From positions 13,426,001 to 13,490,000 of the forward strand of contig NC_062226.1 in NCBI RefSeq assembly GCF_902686445.1: a DNA stretch of 64,000 nucleotides. The letters are read 5' to 3'. Below the pieces are notes generated by a model. It searched no databases, had not been told where the DNA came from, and saw nothing but the letters and a program-made list of their open reading frames with translations. The translations under genes were made by a program, and so were the position numbers. Source of the stretch: Sciurus carolinensis (taxonomy: Eukaryota > Chordata > Mammalia > Rodentia > Sciuridae). Below, piece by piece: positions 11,566 to 49,233 of the stretch; within the stretch, counting starts at the first letter, position 1, and the number at the start of each line of letters is the position of its first letter.

Positions 11566-11676
11566 CTAATGGATAAGTTTTGGTGGTTTTAGGCTGGTGG
11601 TCAGGTGAAGGGGTTTAAGATTGTCTAGTAGACACCCCAGGGGTGAATCTGCTGGAATGGAGGACCCAGATCCCAT
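11566..11676 (-). pseudogene. First gag start (broken)
   Basis: An ATG at 11676-11674 in a strong context (CACCATGG) opens a 36-codon frame starting Met-Gly-Ser and containing Pro-Leu-Gly-Cys-Leu-Leu, typical of class I ERV matrix starts. It ends at TAG. It lies about 570 nt after the AATAAA of the right-hand R region, a normal leader distance. Confidence 0.5.
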
Positions 11677-12189
11677 GGTGGGGACTGATACAGCCGAGTC
11701 AGTGTCCAGGGCATCCCGAGGTCACAGACTAGTTGGCTGGAGATGAGAAGGCAGCACAGTGACGGGGTCATCACCTGACCATCAGTGTGTGCTGCGCAAA
11801 AGCCGAGAGAGTTGAGGACCTGACGTCAGGATTTTCGAGAGCGAGCGTGAAGAGGAGCCTCAACACTGAGAGAGAATCTTCACCACAAAGATCGGGGTCC
11901 CGCCCACCAGATAAGGTCAACCAAGGGGGCCAGCCATAGCTGTAAACGTCGTGGCTGGGGGAACCCCCACTCCTCAAGCGCCTCGAGGGCACCAGACCAT
12001 GAACAGTCGCGTCTCAGGTCAGCAGAGGAGTGTTGAAGCCGACCCAGGGAAAGACGGCCAATCTGAAGCCAGTGGTGAATGTGCAGGAGAGCGTCCAGAG
12101 GAATGGAAGATGAGACCAGCGTCTCGGGCTCTGGGGCGACAGAGGGATTCCACCGGCCTAAGTGGCGGTAGAAGAGCCCATCTGAGTCA

Positions 12190-12276
12190 TGGCATCAATG
12201 AAAGCATCCAGAAATAACTCTGGACACCGGAACTCACACAAGAGATTTTATTAAGCAGACAGAGTGTCTTCCTGTA

Positions 12277-12368
<92 letters not shown>

Positions 12369-12415
12369 AAAAGAGTGAGGAGGAGAGAGAGAGTGAAAGC
12401 CAAGAGGGGAGAGAG
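12190..12415 (-). repeat. ERV 5' R-U5 segment
   Basis: Minus strand: R starts at about 12415 next to the target duplication, contains a long CT run (12281-12367) and AATAAA at 12252-12247, then a U5 starting TGTGAGTTCCGG. No U3 precedes it. A primer-binding site could not be assigned to a tRNA by eye. Confidence 0.6.
12281..12367. repeat. (GA)n microsatellite in ERV R region
   Basis: About 87 bp of almost pure GA repeats. The matching R region at 7803-7829 has only a short, interrupted GA run, so this copy has expanded since insertion. Confidence 0.9.
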
Positions 12416-12427
12416 CAATAATATTCT
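12416..12427. repeat. Right target-site duplication of ERV insert
   Basis: This second copy of CAATAATATTCT directly adjoins the start of the ERV R region on the minus strand. Confidence 0.7.
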
Positions 12428-13029
12428 TTATTTTCAGCATCAGGGTCCAAAATGTCTCCAATAAAATAGCTGTCTGCCCAGCATCCATTTACCTCTTCTT
12501 CCTTCTTAGGAGCCATGACTTTGTTCAGGTGTCCCTGCTCCTCTTAGAGCCCTCACCTCGGAAGAGGCGTTCACCCCTAGCAGCTGGGATGAATCGGCCC
12601 GTGGATAACTCCTCATTTCTGACCCTGGTCAGTCACATGACCCAATGTGGACTCTTGAGGACTTGGGAGTGGCTCCTCTTCCCTTTCTGGGAACAATTCT
12701 AGAAACATCCATTCCCTTTTCCTCTGGGCATTGCCATGCATATCAGGAGCCAGATATTTCACTACCAGACTGGGGAGGGCTGAGTCAGGAGAATCAACAG
12801 GAAGCCGAGACCCTCTGGCTTGAGTCAACCACAAAGGCCCACGAAGGTCCCTTAAACCTTGGACTACCATGTGTGTGAGCACCGTGGTATGCTCATGGCT
12901 TAATTTGGTTTGAGTTGGTTCCCCATTGCTTACAGCCTAATGCGTCCTATTTGACTGACAGCACCCAGGGCCTTTACCTCCATAAATGTATACTATGGGC
13001 AACACTTTTTAAATTTTTCATTTTTGAGC
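12428..13029. other. Intergenic, no gene seen
   Basis: The flank to the right of the ERV contains a short minus-strand open frame beginning MAPKKEEE at 12516, which runs into the ERV and matches no family I know. Nothing else is recognisable. Confidence 0.5.
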
Positions 13030-13220
13030 ACTTACTCTAGTCATAAACTGTGTCAAGTATTTCCTGCCATATCTTTATAAAAATTCTCAGTGGCTAGACA
13101 CTGTTCTTATTTCCGTTTTGCATCTAAGACAACAGTGAAGATCTTAAGATCACATTGCTAGTAAGTGGTAGAGCTCAAATTAGCACCCAGGCCTGACTTC
13201 AAGCTCAGCTATTACCCACT
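13030..13220 (-). repeat. MIR SINE
   Basis: The reverse MIR order is visible: GAGCACTTACT, TTCCGTTTTGCATCTAAGAC, then TCACATTGCTAGTAAGTGGT followed by AGAGCTCAAATTAGCACCCAG. Confidence 0.75.
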
Positions 13221-13302
13221 ATAGTATGTCACCTCCCAGGAAGTAACAGATTAATTTAATATTACCATTTTGCAAATGGGGAATTACGGGTTCAGAAAAA
13301 AA

Positions 13303-13384
13303 CTTTTTTGATGCGAGGGATTGAAACCCAAGCCTCAAGAATGCTAAACATGACTGTACCAACTCAACTAAACCCCCAGCTCAG
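13303..13384 (-). mobile_element. Old ID-like SINE
   Basis: A diverged reverse body (GCGAGGGATTGAAACCCAAG, then CCAACTCAACTAAACCCCCAGC) after an A/T-rich tail shows an ID or tRNA SINE older than the near-consensus copies. Confidence 0.6.
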
Positions 13385-14314
13385 GTAGTTTTTAATTAAC
13401 TTCTAATGACTTGCACAAAATAAGTACAAAGTAAATATCTGCTGAACTGACTTGCCCAAGATCCCACCCAGGATCCTTCAAGATCTGGCCTCTTTCTAAG
13501 AGATTCCTTTTGGGCACCTGTCCTGGGATTTCATAGAGACTTCTCTGTTGTGGGATAGTCTGAAATGACGATGACTTCTCAGTTCTGGGACAGCCAAAGT
13601 CTAAAATTATTAGGAAGAGAAAATATGTGGTTGAAGTGAAACTGTTACTGATTCACTCTTTGCCTAGGAAAACCAGGAAGTCAGAGCAATTCAGTGGCCC
13701 CAGGCAATTTCCCTTCTCAGAGCATTGCACCGCTCTCTTCAGAGGCCACAGCCACACCTTGCACGCCAGCGTAGACCAGAACTCTCAGGAGTGTCCACCT
13801 GCAGTGTGACCTCCCGTGAACTTCCAGGAAGTAAACTGACTTTGTCTGACAGATCTCCACCTGCCTCTAGTGAATCCTTAGAAGCTTAGGCTGGTAACTG
13901 CTGATTTTGTTTCAGGACTTTACACTTGTCAGGTTGATTGCTTTGACCACTTGAAAGCAAGCTTTTGTGGGTTGTAGACGTCATAGGATCATGTCCAAAC
14001 CCACCGATGTGGCATTCAAGGGCCCACTCACCAGTGGCTCAGCTCCAAAACCTAGCACCCCCAGCATCCACTCCAGCCACACCGCTGCCTGTCCCTGAGC
14101 ACACCAATTCTCCTTTCTAGGCTGTCTGTCCCCACTGTACCCTCTGCCCGAGAGGACTTGCCAATCCCGCTTCACCCGGAAAATTCCTTCTCCACTACCC
14201 TTGTCATTTCTGTGATGAATCAGCATCTCTGGAGGTAGGACCCCTGGGGAATCATACTTTTAAAAAGCTCCCTGGATAATTCCAGGGCTCAACCAGCTTT
14301 GGAAACACCAGTGT

Positions 14315-14350
<36 letters not shown>
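14315..14350. repeat. (CA)n microsatellite
   Basis: An almost pure run of CA dinucleotides, about 36 bp. Confidence 0.95.
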
Positions 14351-14357
<7 letters not shown>

Positions 14358-15039
14358 CTTCCCACCACATAACCCTCACACTGGTTTCTGTTCTTCTACA
14401 GCCCCACATAAAGGAGTTTCACTCCATAACTTGGATGGGGACAGGGTGCAGGGAGGTGGCATGCAACGGGAGCGGGTAACATGGTGCAAAGAGTCCTGAA
14501 TGAAGGAGGGGCGAGAACAGGTTCTGTCCTCCAGCAGGTTCCTTGGACTGGTTTGGAACCTCCATGGGGAAAAGGTTTTGAAGCCATCCGTGAAAATGTT
14601 TAAGACGGACTTTTGACACGCTGAGCATGGACAGAGATTCAAACCCAAGGGATCATGCAGGGCACTGAGGAATCAATCCCTCTCCCACGCCTCCAAAGTC
14701 TGCAAACTTGGGCATATCCAGGGGCAGCTCTTATGATGGTAGCTGCAGCAGCAGAGATTTCTCCAAACAGCTTTGGGGCAGCATAATGAAGCTGTGGGAA
14801 CCAGCAGTGGAGAGGTAGGTCCAGGAAGAGGTCATAGGAAGTGACAGCTAAGACGATGCACCTTGCCCAATTTCTACAAGGGAATGTAACTAAGGGCCCC
14901 AGCTGCTGGCTTCAAAGTATCCCCACAGCTGCCCCAAAGCCATGCCCCTCAATGACAGGACACAGTGGGGACACAAGACACACCTGCTTGTGAGAGACAT
15001 GCAACTCCTTCCTTGACTGACTTTGACTCTGGCCCAAAA

Positions 15040-15538
15040 CATGTTGAATGAAGCAGATATTTGTACACTTATGTTCACAGCAGCATTAGCGCAACAGCTG
15101 AAAGGTGGAAATAACTCACGCGTCCCTTGGCGGATGTGTAGATAAACCAGATGAGGCAAATCTAAACAATGGAATATTATCCAGCCACATAAAGGAATGA
15201 AACATTGGCACATGCTCCAAAGCAGATCGATTTTGAAAATGCTATTCTAAATGAAACAAGTAAGGTACAGATAGCAGCTATCGTGTGACTCCACACAGAC
15301 AGGGCAACTTCAGAAATGAAGTAGGACAGGGGGTGGAGAGGGAATGGAGAATTATCATCTAATTAATGTGCAAGGCACTTATGTTGGGGATTATGAAAAA
15401 GATGTGGGTACAGATAGTGTGATAGTTACTCTGAATTATTTAGTATGTAATACCACTAAATTGTACACTTACGAATGGTCGAAATGATAAACACTCTGCT
15501 ACATACAGTAAGCTACAATAAAAAACAACAAAAATAGG
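15040..15538 (+). mobile_element. Old L1 3' end
   Basis: The text matches the 3' end of ancient L1 elements: GCAGCATTAGCGCAACAGC, GTGGAAATAACTCACG, AATGGAATATTATCCAGCCA, TAAATTGTACACTTACGAAT. The orientation follows from the A-rich right end. It lies just past the GSN poly(A) site. Confidence 0.8.
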
Positions 15539-15920
15539 ATCATATCATTAAAGAACACTTTGACTTTGGCTCAGGACTGCCTGAAAGTTTTGCCAGACCT
15601 TCCGGATGGTCAGGAAGGATGCTTCTGCCCAGACCGCTCTCGTCTCCACCTAGGTCGGACTTGCATCCGGGTCTGACGGCCCTCCCAGTCTTCCTGCATA
15701 GCATGTCCCCCAGGACAGTCTGAGCACATCTCATCTCAGATCAGCATCTGCTTCTTGGAGGACCAGGATTAGTACCCAGGGTGGATATAGCTCATCTGCT
15801 GGTTCACAGGCACATGCAAAGTGCCTTTCTCAGAACGAGTAGGGACACAGGCAGGGAGACACTCTTGCTATCAGGTGTGTTGGAGCTGTTGCACAAGCAG
15901 AACAGTTAAGGCATATGAAA

Positions 15921-16154
15921 TTAACACACTTCAAAAAGCTTTTATTGAATTTAATTTTCAAAGCGCAGATATTTGAGAAAATTCTGCAAGAACCCTGATA
16001 TTTCGCAGGGCTGTTTTTGTCTACTGTAAAAAAAAAAAGAAAGAAAAAAAAAAATACCACCCGCACACACATCTGGCTCACTGTAAGATCACTTTGGGAG
16101 ACAGACAGTTCTAAAAGGCACTGAATAAGTGACCCTGATGGGTCTTGTCGCTCC
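15921..16154 (-). other. GSN: GSN 3' UTR
   Basis: A short UTR from the TGA to just beyond the AATAAA. On the minus strand it contains a T-rich run (16028-16054, T with two single C interruptions). The segment GGAGCGACAAGACCCATCAG follows the stop. Confidence 0.8.
15941..15946 (-). terminator. GSN: GSN poly(A) signal
   Basis: AATAAA on the minus strand (in TTCAATAAAAGCTTTTTG), 209 nt after the GSN stop. It is the first canonical signal and fits the short GSN 3' UTR of about 230-250 nt. Cleavage is expected near 15920. Confidence 0.85.
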
Positions 16155-42519
<26,365 letters not shown>

Positions 42520-44249
42520 GGCGGCGACGGCGCCAGAGCACCCAGTCGGCAGCCCCAGGCCCCGGGTCGCAGACCTTAAGTAGCCGCCAGCCCATCCCGC
42601 CCAAGCAAGGGACCGCCCCTCAGGGAGGGCGCAGGGCTGGGCTGGGCCCCTGCGGGCCCGCGGGAGAGGCGGGGATCTGTCCTGGATCTTGGAAACATCT
42701 GGGTTCCCACCCGGACCTACCCGATTGGGCGCGGCTGGCCCTGAATCCCAGCTCCCCGAAGAAGACCCAGCACAGGGCCTGGCATACAACCGGTGCCAAC
42801 TCAGTGTGAGCTAAATGGGTGCGTGAAAGCACCACGGAGAGCACAGCTCAGCCTCATCTTCCTGTGCAACCTGCACAAGCCCTCTCTCTTCCCTGCACCT
42901 ATTTCCAGTAAAAACAACAACACCGACGACGACGACATGAACTAACACTGTGAGCTTTCCACTGGTGCATCAGATTGGTACCAAGGGCAGCCCATTTTAG
43001 AGAAGCGGAAACTGAGTGCAGAGTGATTAAACAACCTGCACGCAGCTAACAAATGCTACCGTCAGGCTCAGAACCCCCACCTGGGCACCACACATGCCAC
43101 CAGCTCCGGGCAGGTGAAGCATGCCACACTCAGACACCTGACTAAAACTACCAACTTCTGGGCTTGCGGGTTCTACTTCACTCAAAGCAGCCTTTCTTTC
43201 CATCTTTTTTTAAAAAATGCTTTTCTTTTCAAAAGTTTTATTTTGATCAAACCTAGTCACAAAGTCCTGCAAGGTTGTTCCCTCTTGACACCATTTACTT
43301 CTGTCCCTGGGTACAACCACTTCTATCCACCTCCCTTAGCTGGTGTCTCAGGGTTGGGCTTCTTGTCTCTGAATAACACGTCTTTGTTGCTTCTCGAAGT
43401 TTCCCGTCCATTTGGGGCATTCCCTATGCGCTCTACCTGGGCAAGACAGGGTCTGAGTCTTCTCCCAGTCCCAGGCTCATAAGTGGGACATGGGAGATCT
43501 AGGTTTGAGTCCTGGAAGTTACTTTCTTTCTTCCATGCCTAAATCTTACACTTACATGGGTATAGAAATTGCTGAGGACTAAATCAGTCCACGTGGAAAC
43601 AGCCTGGCCTGCAGATGGGTCAATGAAAGTGTCCCTCCCCTGTCCCTGAATCTATAGTCACCCATCTCAGCTCCTTAGATGGCTTTTATCTAATCGGGTT
43701 GAAGTTTGCCTTTTCCCACCTACAATTTCCTCCCACTTAAAAGGGCATGGAGGTGGGGACCAGATCAAAGGTTAAGGGAACTCATATAAGGCAGTTGAGA
43801 CTCTGGGGTTATACGGAGGTTTCCTGGAGGAGGGGCTGGAATATCAGAGACAGCGGAGACTGGAAAGAAAAAGTATTCCAGGGGAGGGAACCACATGAGC
43901 AAAGGGCAGGAAAATCTGGGCCGCCTATGGTGAATGCTGAGGGTCCAGTCTGCAACGCAGGGAACAGAGTGATGCTGCCGGAGAGGGTGGCAGGTGCCCA
44001 GAGGCCACACTGAAGAGTCTGGATTGTATCTAGCATATCAAGGGGTGCCTGAGGTCTCAGGGCTCCAAGGCCTAGTAAGTTCACCCCAGGCCCCGCAAAG
44101 CCTGAAGTAGGCTGCCTGGGCCTAAATTCAGAGAGTTCTTCCTTCTTCCAAGCCATCTGGAGAATCGTCAGAAAGCCCACTGCTCTCAGGTGCTTGACGG
44201 AAGCATAAACCAGTTTCATCTCTCGGGATAACAATTTGATTATATGAAT

Positions 44250-44435
44250 TCAAAATGCACAATACAACATTTCCTACAGAAATACAGACAAACAGCAAAA
44301 TATACGTGCAAGGATGTTCACTGAAGCATTGTCTGAAGAAAACTGGAAAAGACCCAAATGTCCTGGTTAAATAAATTATGGAGCTGCTATACAATGGACT
44401 ACTATGCAGCTGTGAAAAAAGAATGAGCTAGATCA
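44250..44435 (+). mobile_element. Old L1 3' fragment
   Basis: GCAAGGATGTTCACTGAAGC, GGAAAAGACCCAAATGTCCT and CAATGGACTACTATGCAGCT are L1 3' end phrases; a further piece follows at 44740-44960. Confidence 0.75.
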
Positions 44436-44739
44436 GACTGTGCCTGGCACATAGTAGGCACTCAATAAGCAGAAGATCTCCAGGTGCAAAAAAGCAAACT
44501 ATAACAATGTCTAGAGTGTGCTTCTCTCCTCCTTTTTATGAGTTTTTTTGTTGTTATTGTTTGACTGTTTTCTTTCTTTCTTTCTTTTATTGCACGGACC
44601 ATTAAGAAGCCAGTAGACACCAACCTGTCAAGGCAGTTTGCTTGTAAGAAACGAAGGGGAAGATTTTCCTCATGGACATAGCCAGGGCTGCCTGAGGCTA
44701 CAGGAAGTGCCCAGGTCACTGCAGTTTGCAAAGGGAACT

Positions 44740-44960
44740 CTTTAGGGTGATGAAAATGTTCTAATACTGAATTACGGTGATGATTACACAACTGATTAAA
44801 TCGACTACAAATCACAGAATTGTATGTGTACAGTGAGTGAATTGTTATGGCACGTCAATTATACCTCCCGATACTTACTGAAAACATTGTAAAAGCATCG
44901 CTGTGGGGTTTGAAAATTTACAAGTATATATTCAACATATTTTTTTCATATATGAAGAGC
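44740..44960 (+). mobile_element. Old L1 3' terminus
   Basis: AGGGTGATGAAAATGTTCTA then GAATTGTATGTGTACAGTGA and TGGCACGTCAATTATACCTC continue the L1 end seen at 44250-44435. Confidence 0.7.
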
Positions 44961-45724
44961 AATACCTTTTAAAATACATTTAAAGTGATACTTGCTCATT
45001 AGACAATTTTGAAAATCCAAACAAATAGGAAGGAAAAATGTCCCTGTTTTCCCAGCCCCCAGAGTGAACTCCAGCCAGCAGCTGGCCCGGTTGAGCAGCC
45101 TTCTGGAGCAGTGTGGCCTGGACTGGCCAGTTGGTGATTAACAGAGGGGCGTTGTGGCTTGGCCTAGACCCCAGGGGTCATGGACCGCCAGCCCAGGGTC
45201 GCCGGACCCAAGTTAATGATCACAAAGGCCCTATACTTTGCCTGCCATATAGCTATGGACCTGGCTGTAGCCCTGGAGAGCTGAACTCCAAGCCCCTGTT
45301 CCTGCTTCCTGGGAGCCCAGAGTCCAAAACACTCACTACAGGGCATTGAGAAGTGGTGACTTTGATGCGGCAAAACTGTCCTACTTTGCTTCGGGCCTGG
45401 AAGAAGATGTATGAGTTCTGGGGAGGGGAAGTTTGCTAGGGCTAGCTCTGCCACTGACTTCCTGGGTGACTTTGGACAAGTCCTCTCTAGGCCTCAGCAT
45501 CTCCATATGCAAAAGACAGGGTAGGTCCTATGCTCAGACTCTGCCTCTTTTCTAGCCCCGGCATTCCCAGGTACTGGCTGTGCAATCATACCCAGAACCT
45601 ACATGTCTCTGAGCTTCAGCGTGCCCACCTGGAAGATGGGGCACTGGACCAGGATGCCTCTGAATCAGGTCCTTCTGAATCAGACAGCCCAGAGCCCCTG
45701 ACTCGGGGTGGGGAGGCTCATGAC

Positions 45725-45850
45725 AGCATACTATCTCACCTCTGGGCCCAGCTGAGGCAACTGAGACTCAGGGAAGGACAGTCATTTGTCCAGAGTCACT
45801 CAGCTAGATGGAGGCATTGCTGAGACTCAAACACATGTCCGGCTGGCTCC
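45725..45850 (-). repeat. MIR fragment
   Basis: GAGGCAACTGAGACTCAGGG followed by TTTGTCCAGAGTCACTCAGC is the reverse MIR core. Confidence 0.65.
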
Positions 45851-47824
45851 AGAGCCCAGTCTGGCTGCGGGGAATCAAGCAGGAGTCCCTGGAACCACCT
45901 GGCCCAAGCAGGGAGCCACAGGGCCACATGCAGATGAAGGGTTGCAGTTGCTAAACCAGTCACGCCCAAGTTAAGCTGGCCACCAGGAGTGTTCAGGGCC
46001 ACCGTCTCTGCCACACCTGCCAGGCCAGGGCAGGAGGCACCGCAAAAGTCCTCTAGCTCTCCAGATGCTCCATGTCAGTGCCCAGAACAAAGGTGTGTCC
46101 CAGGAAAATCCCCAGACCCTTGCTTGGAGATTCCCTGACCTCTGATTTTGGCTCTCCCCGGATGCTCCTCAGCACCACGCAACAGCAGGGAGCTTTGCAC
46201 AGCATGGAGTGTACAGCCCACATCCCTCTGGCAGGCCCTCCTGCCCCATAGGTAGACCCAGGACCTAGGCCCTCCCTCCCTCTGCACCTTCAGGCCAGTC
46301 TCTGTGTCTCTGTGGGCCTCCCAGGGCAGCTCCCAGACACCAGAGGAGGTGGCCGCCCCCTCACCCTCCACTCCTGGCCACAATGTACAAAAGGCCTTGG
46401 CCAAGCCTGGAAGACACCACCCTGTTCTTTTCTCTTCACCCCAAACACTGTTGTTCTTGCTTTCCCAGGCAGCCAGCCATTCGTGGGAAGCCCTCTCTCA
46501 GAGCTTGTTTGCTTTTGGCTCATCTCTCTGGACCTCCTTGTTCACCCGCCACTCTGGCCTGGGATTTTGCTAACAGGGACAACGGTCAGTAAACAGAGAA
46601 GCCAGTTATGAAACCCAGTGAATCTGGACAGGGCCTCAGCAAATTCTAGCTTGCCCTGTGAACTTGAAAGAACACAGGTTTTAGAATCTAGCAGACTCAG
46701 CCCCTGTGATCGAGGCCTCAGTTTCCCCAACTATAAAATGGGGAAAATGGTACTGAGCTCGTGCAGCAAGGAGAGGGTCTAAGGCATGACACACAATAGG
46801 AGTTCTTCTCCCAGAGGCCCGAGTTCAGCCCGTTGCACTGAGGAGAGCAGCACGCTGGGGCAGGAGAAAGGTTACAGATTCCACAGTGGGACTTGGGCTC
46901 AGGTCTGGGCTGTGTGACCTGGAGCAAGTTCTTTCCCTCTGTGAGCCTCAGGTCACTCATCTGTAAATAGGGACAGTGAGTCAAGCTAAGCTGCAGGGCT
47001 GTCCAGGGAACAGGCACAGCCTGCTAGAGTACACAGCACTGAGCAGGGCTTCTTAGCAACCACGGGCATTAGTCCCTCCTGTCTTTGTGGACGATCATAC
47101 CAAGAACAAGAGGGGTGATGTCTCAGAGCCAGAAAGCAAGAGCCTGGCAGAAATCTAGAACTCAGGTCTCTTTGACAACCGGGCCAGAGCCAAGGCCTGG
47201 TCTGCATGTGACAGGGCTCCCTGACAGGCCAGCTGGGCATCTGCCTTGGCCAAGCCCATCCTGGGTGTGGACAACTATTGGGAAGATGGCCAGTGGGCTG
47301 GGCTAAGCCTCTATCTGGGAGGCCAACTATCCCAGGGACTGAAGCCACTGGCCCTTTCCCAGCTTCCGGAGCCAACCCCACCTAGTGCTGAGAGCCAGGA
47401 CAGGACATTTGTAAAGGGCCTGGCCCCACCACTTCCTGACCCTGTGCCCTGGAAGCAGCGAGATCTGGCCATGGGTGTGAGCCTGGCACCCTTTTTGCCA
47501 GGACCCATATTGGCAGCCAATCTCCCCTTGTCTGGGGGAGGAGCCCTGGGAGACTTGTCAGGCCAGCAGCTGGGCCTACAAATGGCTGCAAATGACTGTA
47601 TTCTGGTCCCCTGCCACTGGCACAAGTACCAGTCAGCAGCAGGACAGAGAGGCCCAGAACCGCAGAAGACACGGGTGGAAGAGGCAGGGTCCATGAGGCC
47701 CCAGTCAGAGCCAGAACGAGCAGGAGAAGCCAGGGAGGCAGCTACCCAGAGGAAGGACTTTCCAAGAGGGAGAAAAACAAAGGGAGTAGCCTTGTGTTTG
47801 TGATTTTGCAAACAGAAACATCTG

Positions 47825-48010
47825 GGTGTAAGTTTCTGGTCTACCACTTAGCAGTTGAGTGGCTTTGAGCAAGACACTTTGGTGCTTTGACCCTTGATTT
47901 CCTCATCTGTAAATGCCTTATTCCCAGGATTATGGTGAGAATTTAATAAGGTAAAATATGTTTGGGGCTTAGCACAAGGCTTGGTGCAGATTAAGCATGT
48001 GTAAAGAAAG
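47825..48010 (+). repeat. MIR SINE
   Basis: GTTGAGTGGCTTTGAGCAAG, GATTTCCTCATCTGTAAATG and GGATTATGGTGAGAATTTAA form a forward MIR. Confidence 0.75.
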
Positions 48011-48204
48011 CTGCTATTATTGTTAGGCGGTGCACTTGGGTGAGTCTGTATCTCTCTGAGACTTGATTTCTTTATGCATAAAGTATGGTTAAAAATGTCT
48101 TTCTTGAATGACAATTGGGAGGATGAAATGAGACCATAAATGTGAAAGATCTTAGAACCATGCCTTCCATAAAATAGATGTGCAAAGAGGCTGGTTTCCA
48201 AAAG

Positions 48205-48660
48205 CAAGACTTGTATATCTGGGTTCATAGCAGCATCATTCACAGGAACTAAAACATGGAAGCAAGCCAAGCATCCATGGGTGAATGAATAAGTAAGCAA
48301 AATACACCTCTATACCACAGAAGGTCGCTCAGCCTTCACATGGAAGGGAATTCCGCCCTGTGAACCAGCCTGGAGGACATTATGCTAAATGACATAAGGC
48401 ATTCACAAGAAGACAAATGCTCATAGGAGGAACTCAGAGTAGTCAACATTCTGGGACAGAAAGTAGACTGATGGCTGTCAGGGGCTGCGGAAGGGGACAG
48501 AGTTTCAGTTCCACAAGAGGAAGAGTTCTGGAGATGGACAGTGGGGCGGGGGGCTGGTGGGGGTTACACATTAACAATGTCTTTAATCATCCAACTGTTC
48601 ACTTAAAAGCGGTTAAGGTGTTAAGTTTTATGATGTATTTTATCACAATTAAAAAATAAA
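48205..48660 (+). mobile_element. Old L1 3' end
   Basis: GGGTTCATAGCAGCATCATT, CATGGAAGCAAGCCAAGCAT, ACATTATGCTAAATGACATA and TTTTATCACAATTAAAAAAT follow the order of an ancient L1 3' end. Confidence 0.85.
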
Positions 48661-49107
48661 CTGGGAAAAAATAGTAGTTCTCTTCTCTCTTCTTAGAGGT
48701 AATGAGATGTCCCAGTGGTGACCCTGCCAAGAGGACTCAGAGGACAAGCAAACCAGCCCATCTCTAAGGACCTTGGGGCCCTGGGATTCAAGGATGCTGA
48801 AAGAAACAGCAAGAGCCAATAATGTTGTGCATGGGGCCACAAGTCCCCTCCTGCCTGTCTGGGGATCAAGTTCATCCTTCACCGGGATCCACCAGGGTCC
48901 ATCCTAGTGGAAGCAAGGATGCCTGCCATCAGATGGTGCCACATCCTCCTGCGGCAGGCTCCAGATGAAGCCCTTCTCTGTCCTCGGGCCCCACACAGCC
49001 CGGGTTCCCTCGGTGCTGGTCTGGCAGGAAGCTCAAGCCCACTGGCTGGATGTCACTTTGTACCTGCAGGCAGAACCCCCTGAGAAGAACAGAAGCAGGC
49101 AGGTGGG

Positions 49108-49233
49108 CTGGGGTTGTGGCTCAGGTAGAGCGCTTGCCTCGCATGCATGAGGCACTGGGTTTGATCCTCAGCACCCCATCAATAAATCAAATAAAGGTAT
49201 TGTGTCTATCTACATTAAAAAAAAAAAAGAAAA
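49108..49233 (+). mobile_element. ID-type SINE with long tail
   Basis: GCTGGGGTTGTGGCTCAGGT, GGTTTGATCCTCAGCACCCC, then the tail AATAAAGGTATTGTGTCTAT and a run of A. Same subfamily as the one at 23704. Confidence 0.88.

Larger units (their letters stand above)
7737..12415 (-). mobile_element. Defective class I ERV copied as RNA-like R-U5...U3-R
   Basis: Read on the minus strand, the insert starts at about 12415 with an R region, continues through U5, a leader and gag remnants, and ends at the left with a polypurine tract, U3 and R with an AATAAA. The two R parts align (AAGAGATTTTATTAAG, the GA run, GAGTGAAAGCCA on the + strand). U3 is present only at the 3' end and U5 only at the 5' end, so no full LTR exists. 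A 12-bp duplication flanks it. This is the layout of packaged or cellular retroviral RNA reverse-transcribed by L1, as known for processed HERV-W copies. I recognise no pol or env and every reading frame is broken. Class I (gammaretrovirus-like) is inferred from the zinc-knuckle, polypurine tract and gag motifs. Two younger ID SINEs lie inside. Confidence 0.65.

Noticed and set aside
12431..12516. Minus-strand frame starting MAPKKEEE next to the ERV
   Set aside because: It is short, reads straight into ERV repeat sequence, and matches no family I know; not enough to call a gene.
47246..47847. Overlapping 185- and 178-codon ORFs on both strands
   Set aside because: GC-rich DNA with few stop codons; both strands are open, composition is uneven, and there is no recognisable domain or splice setting.
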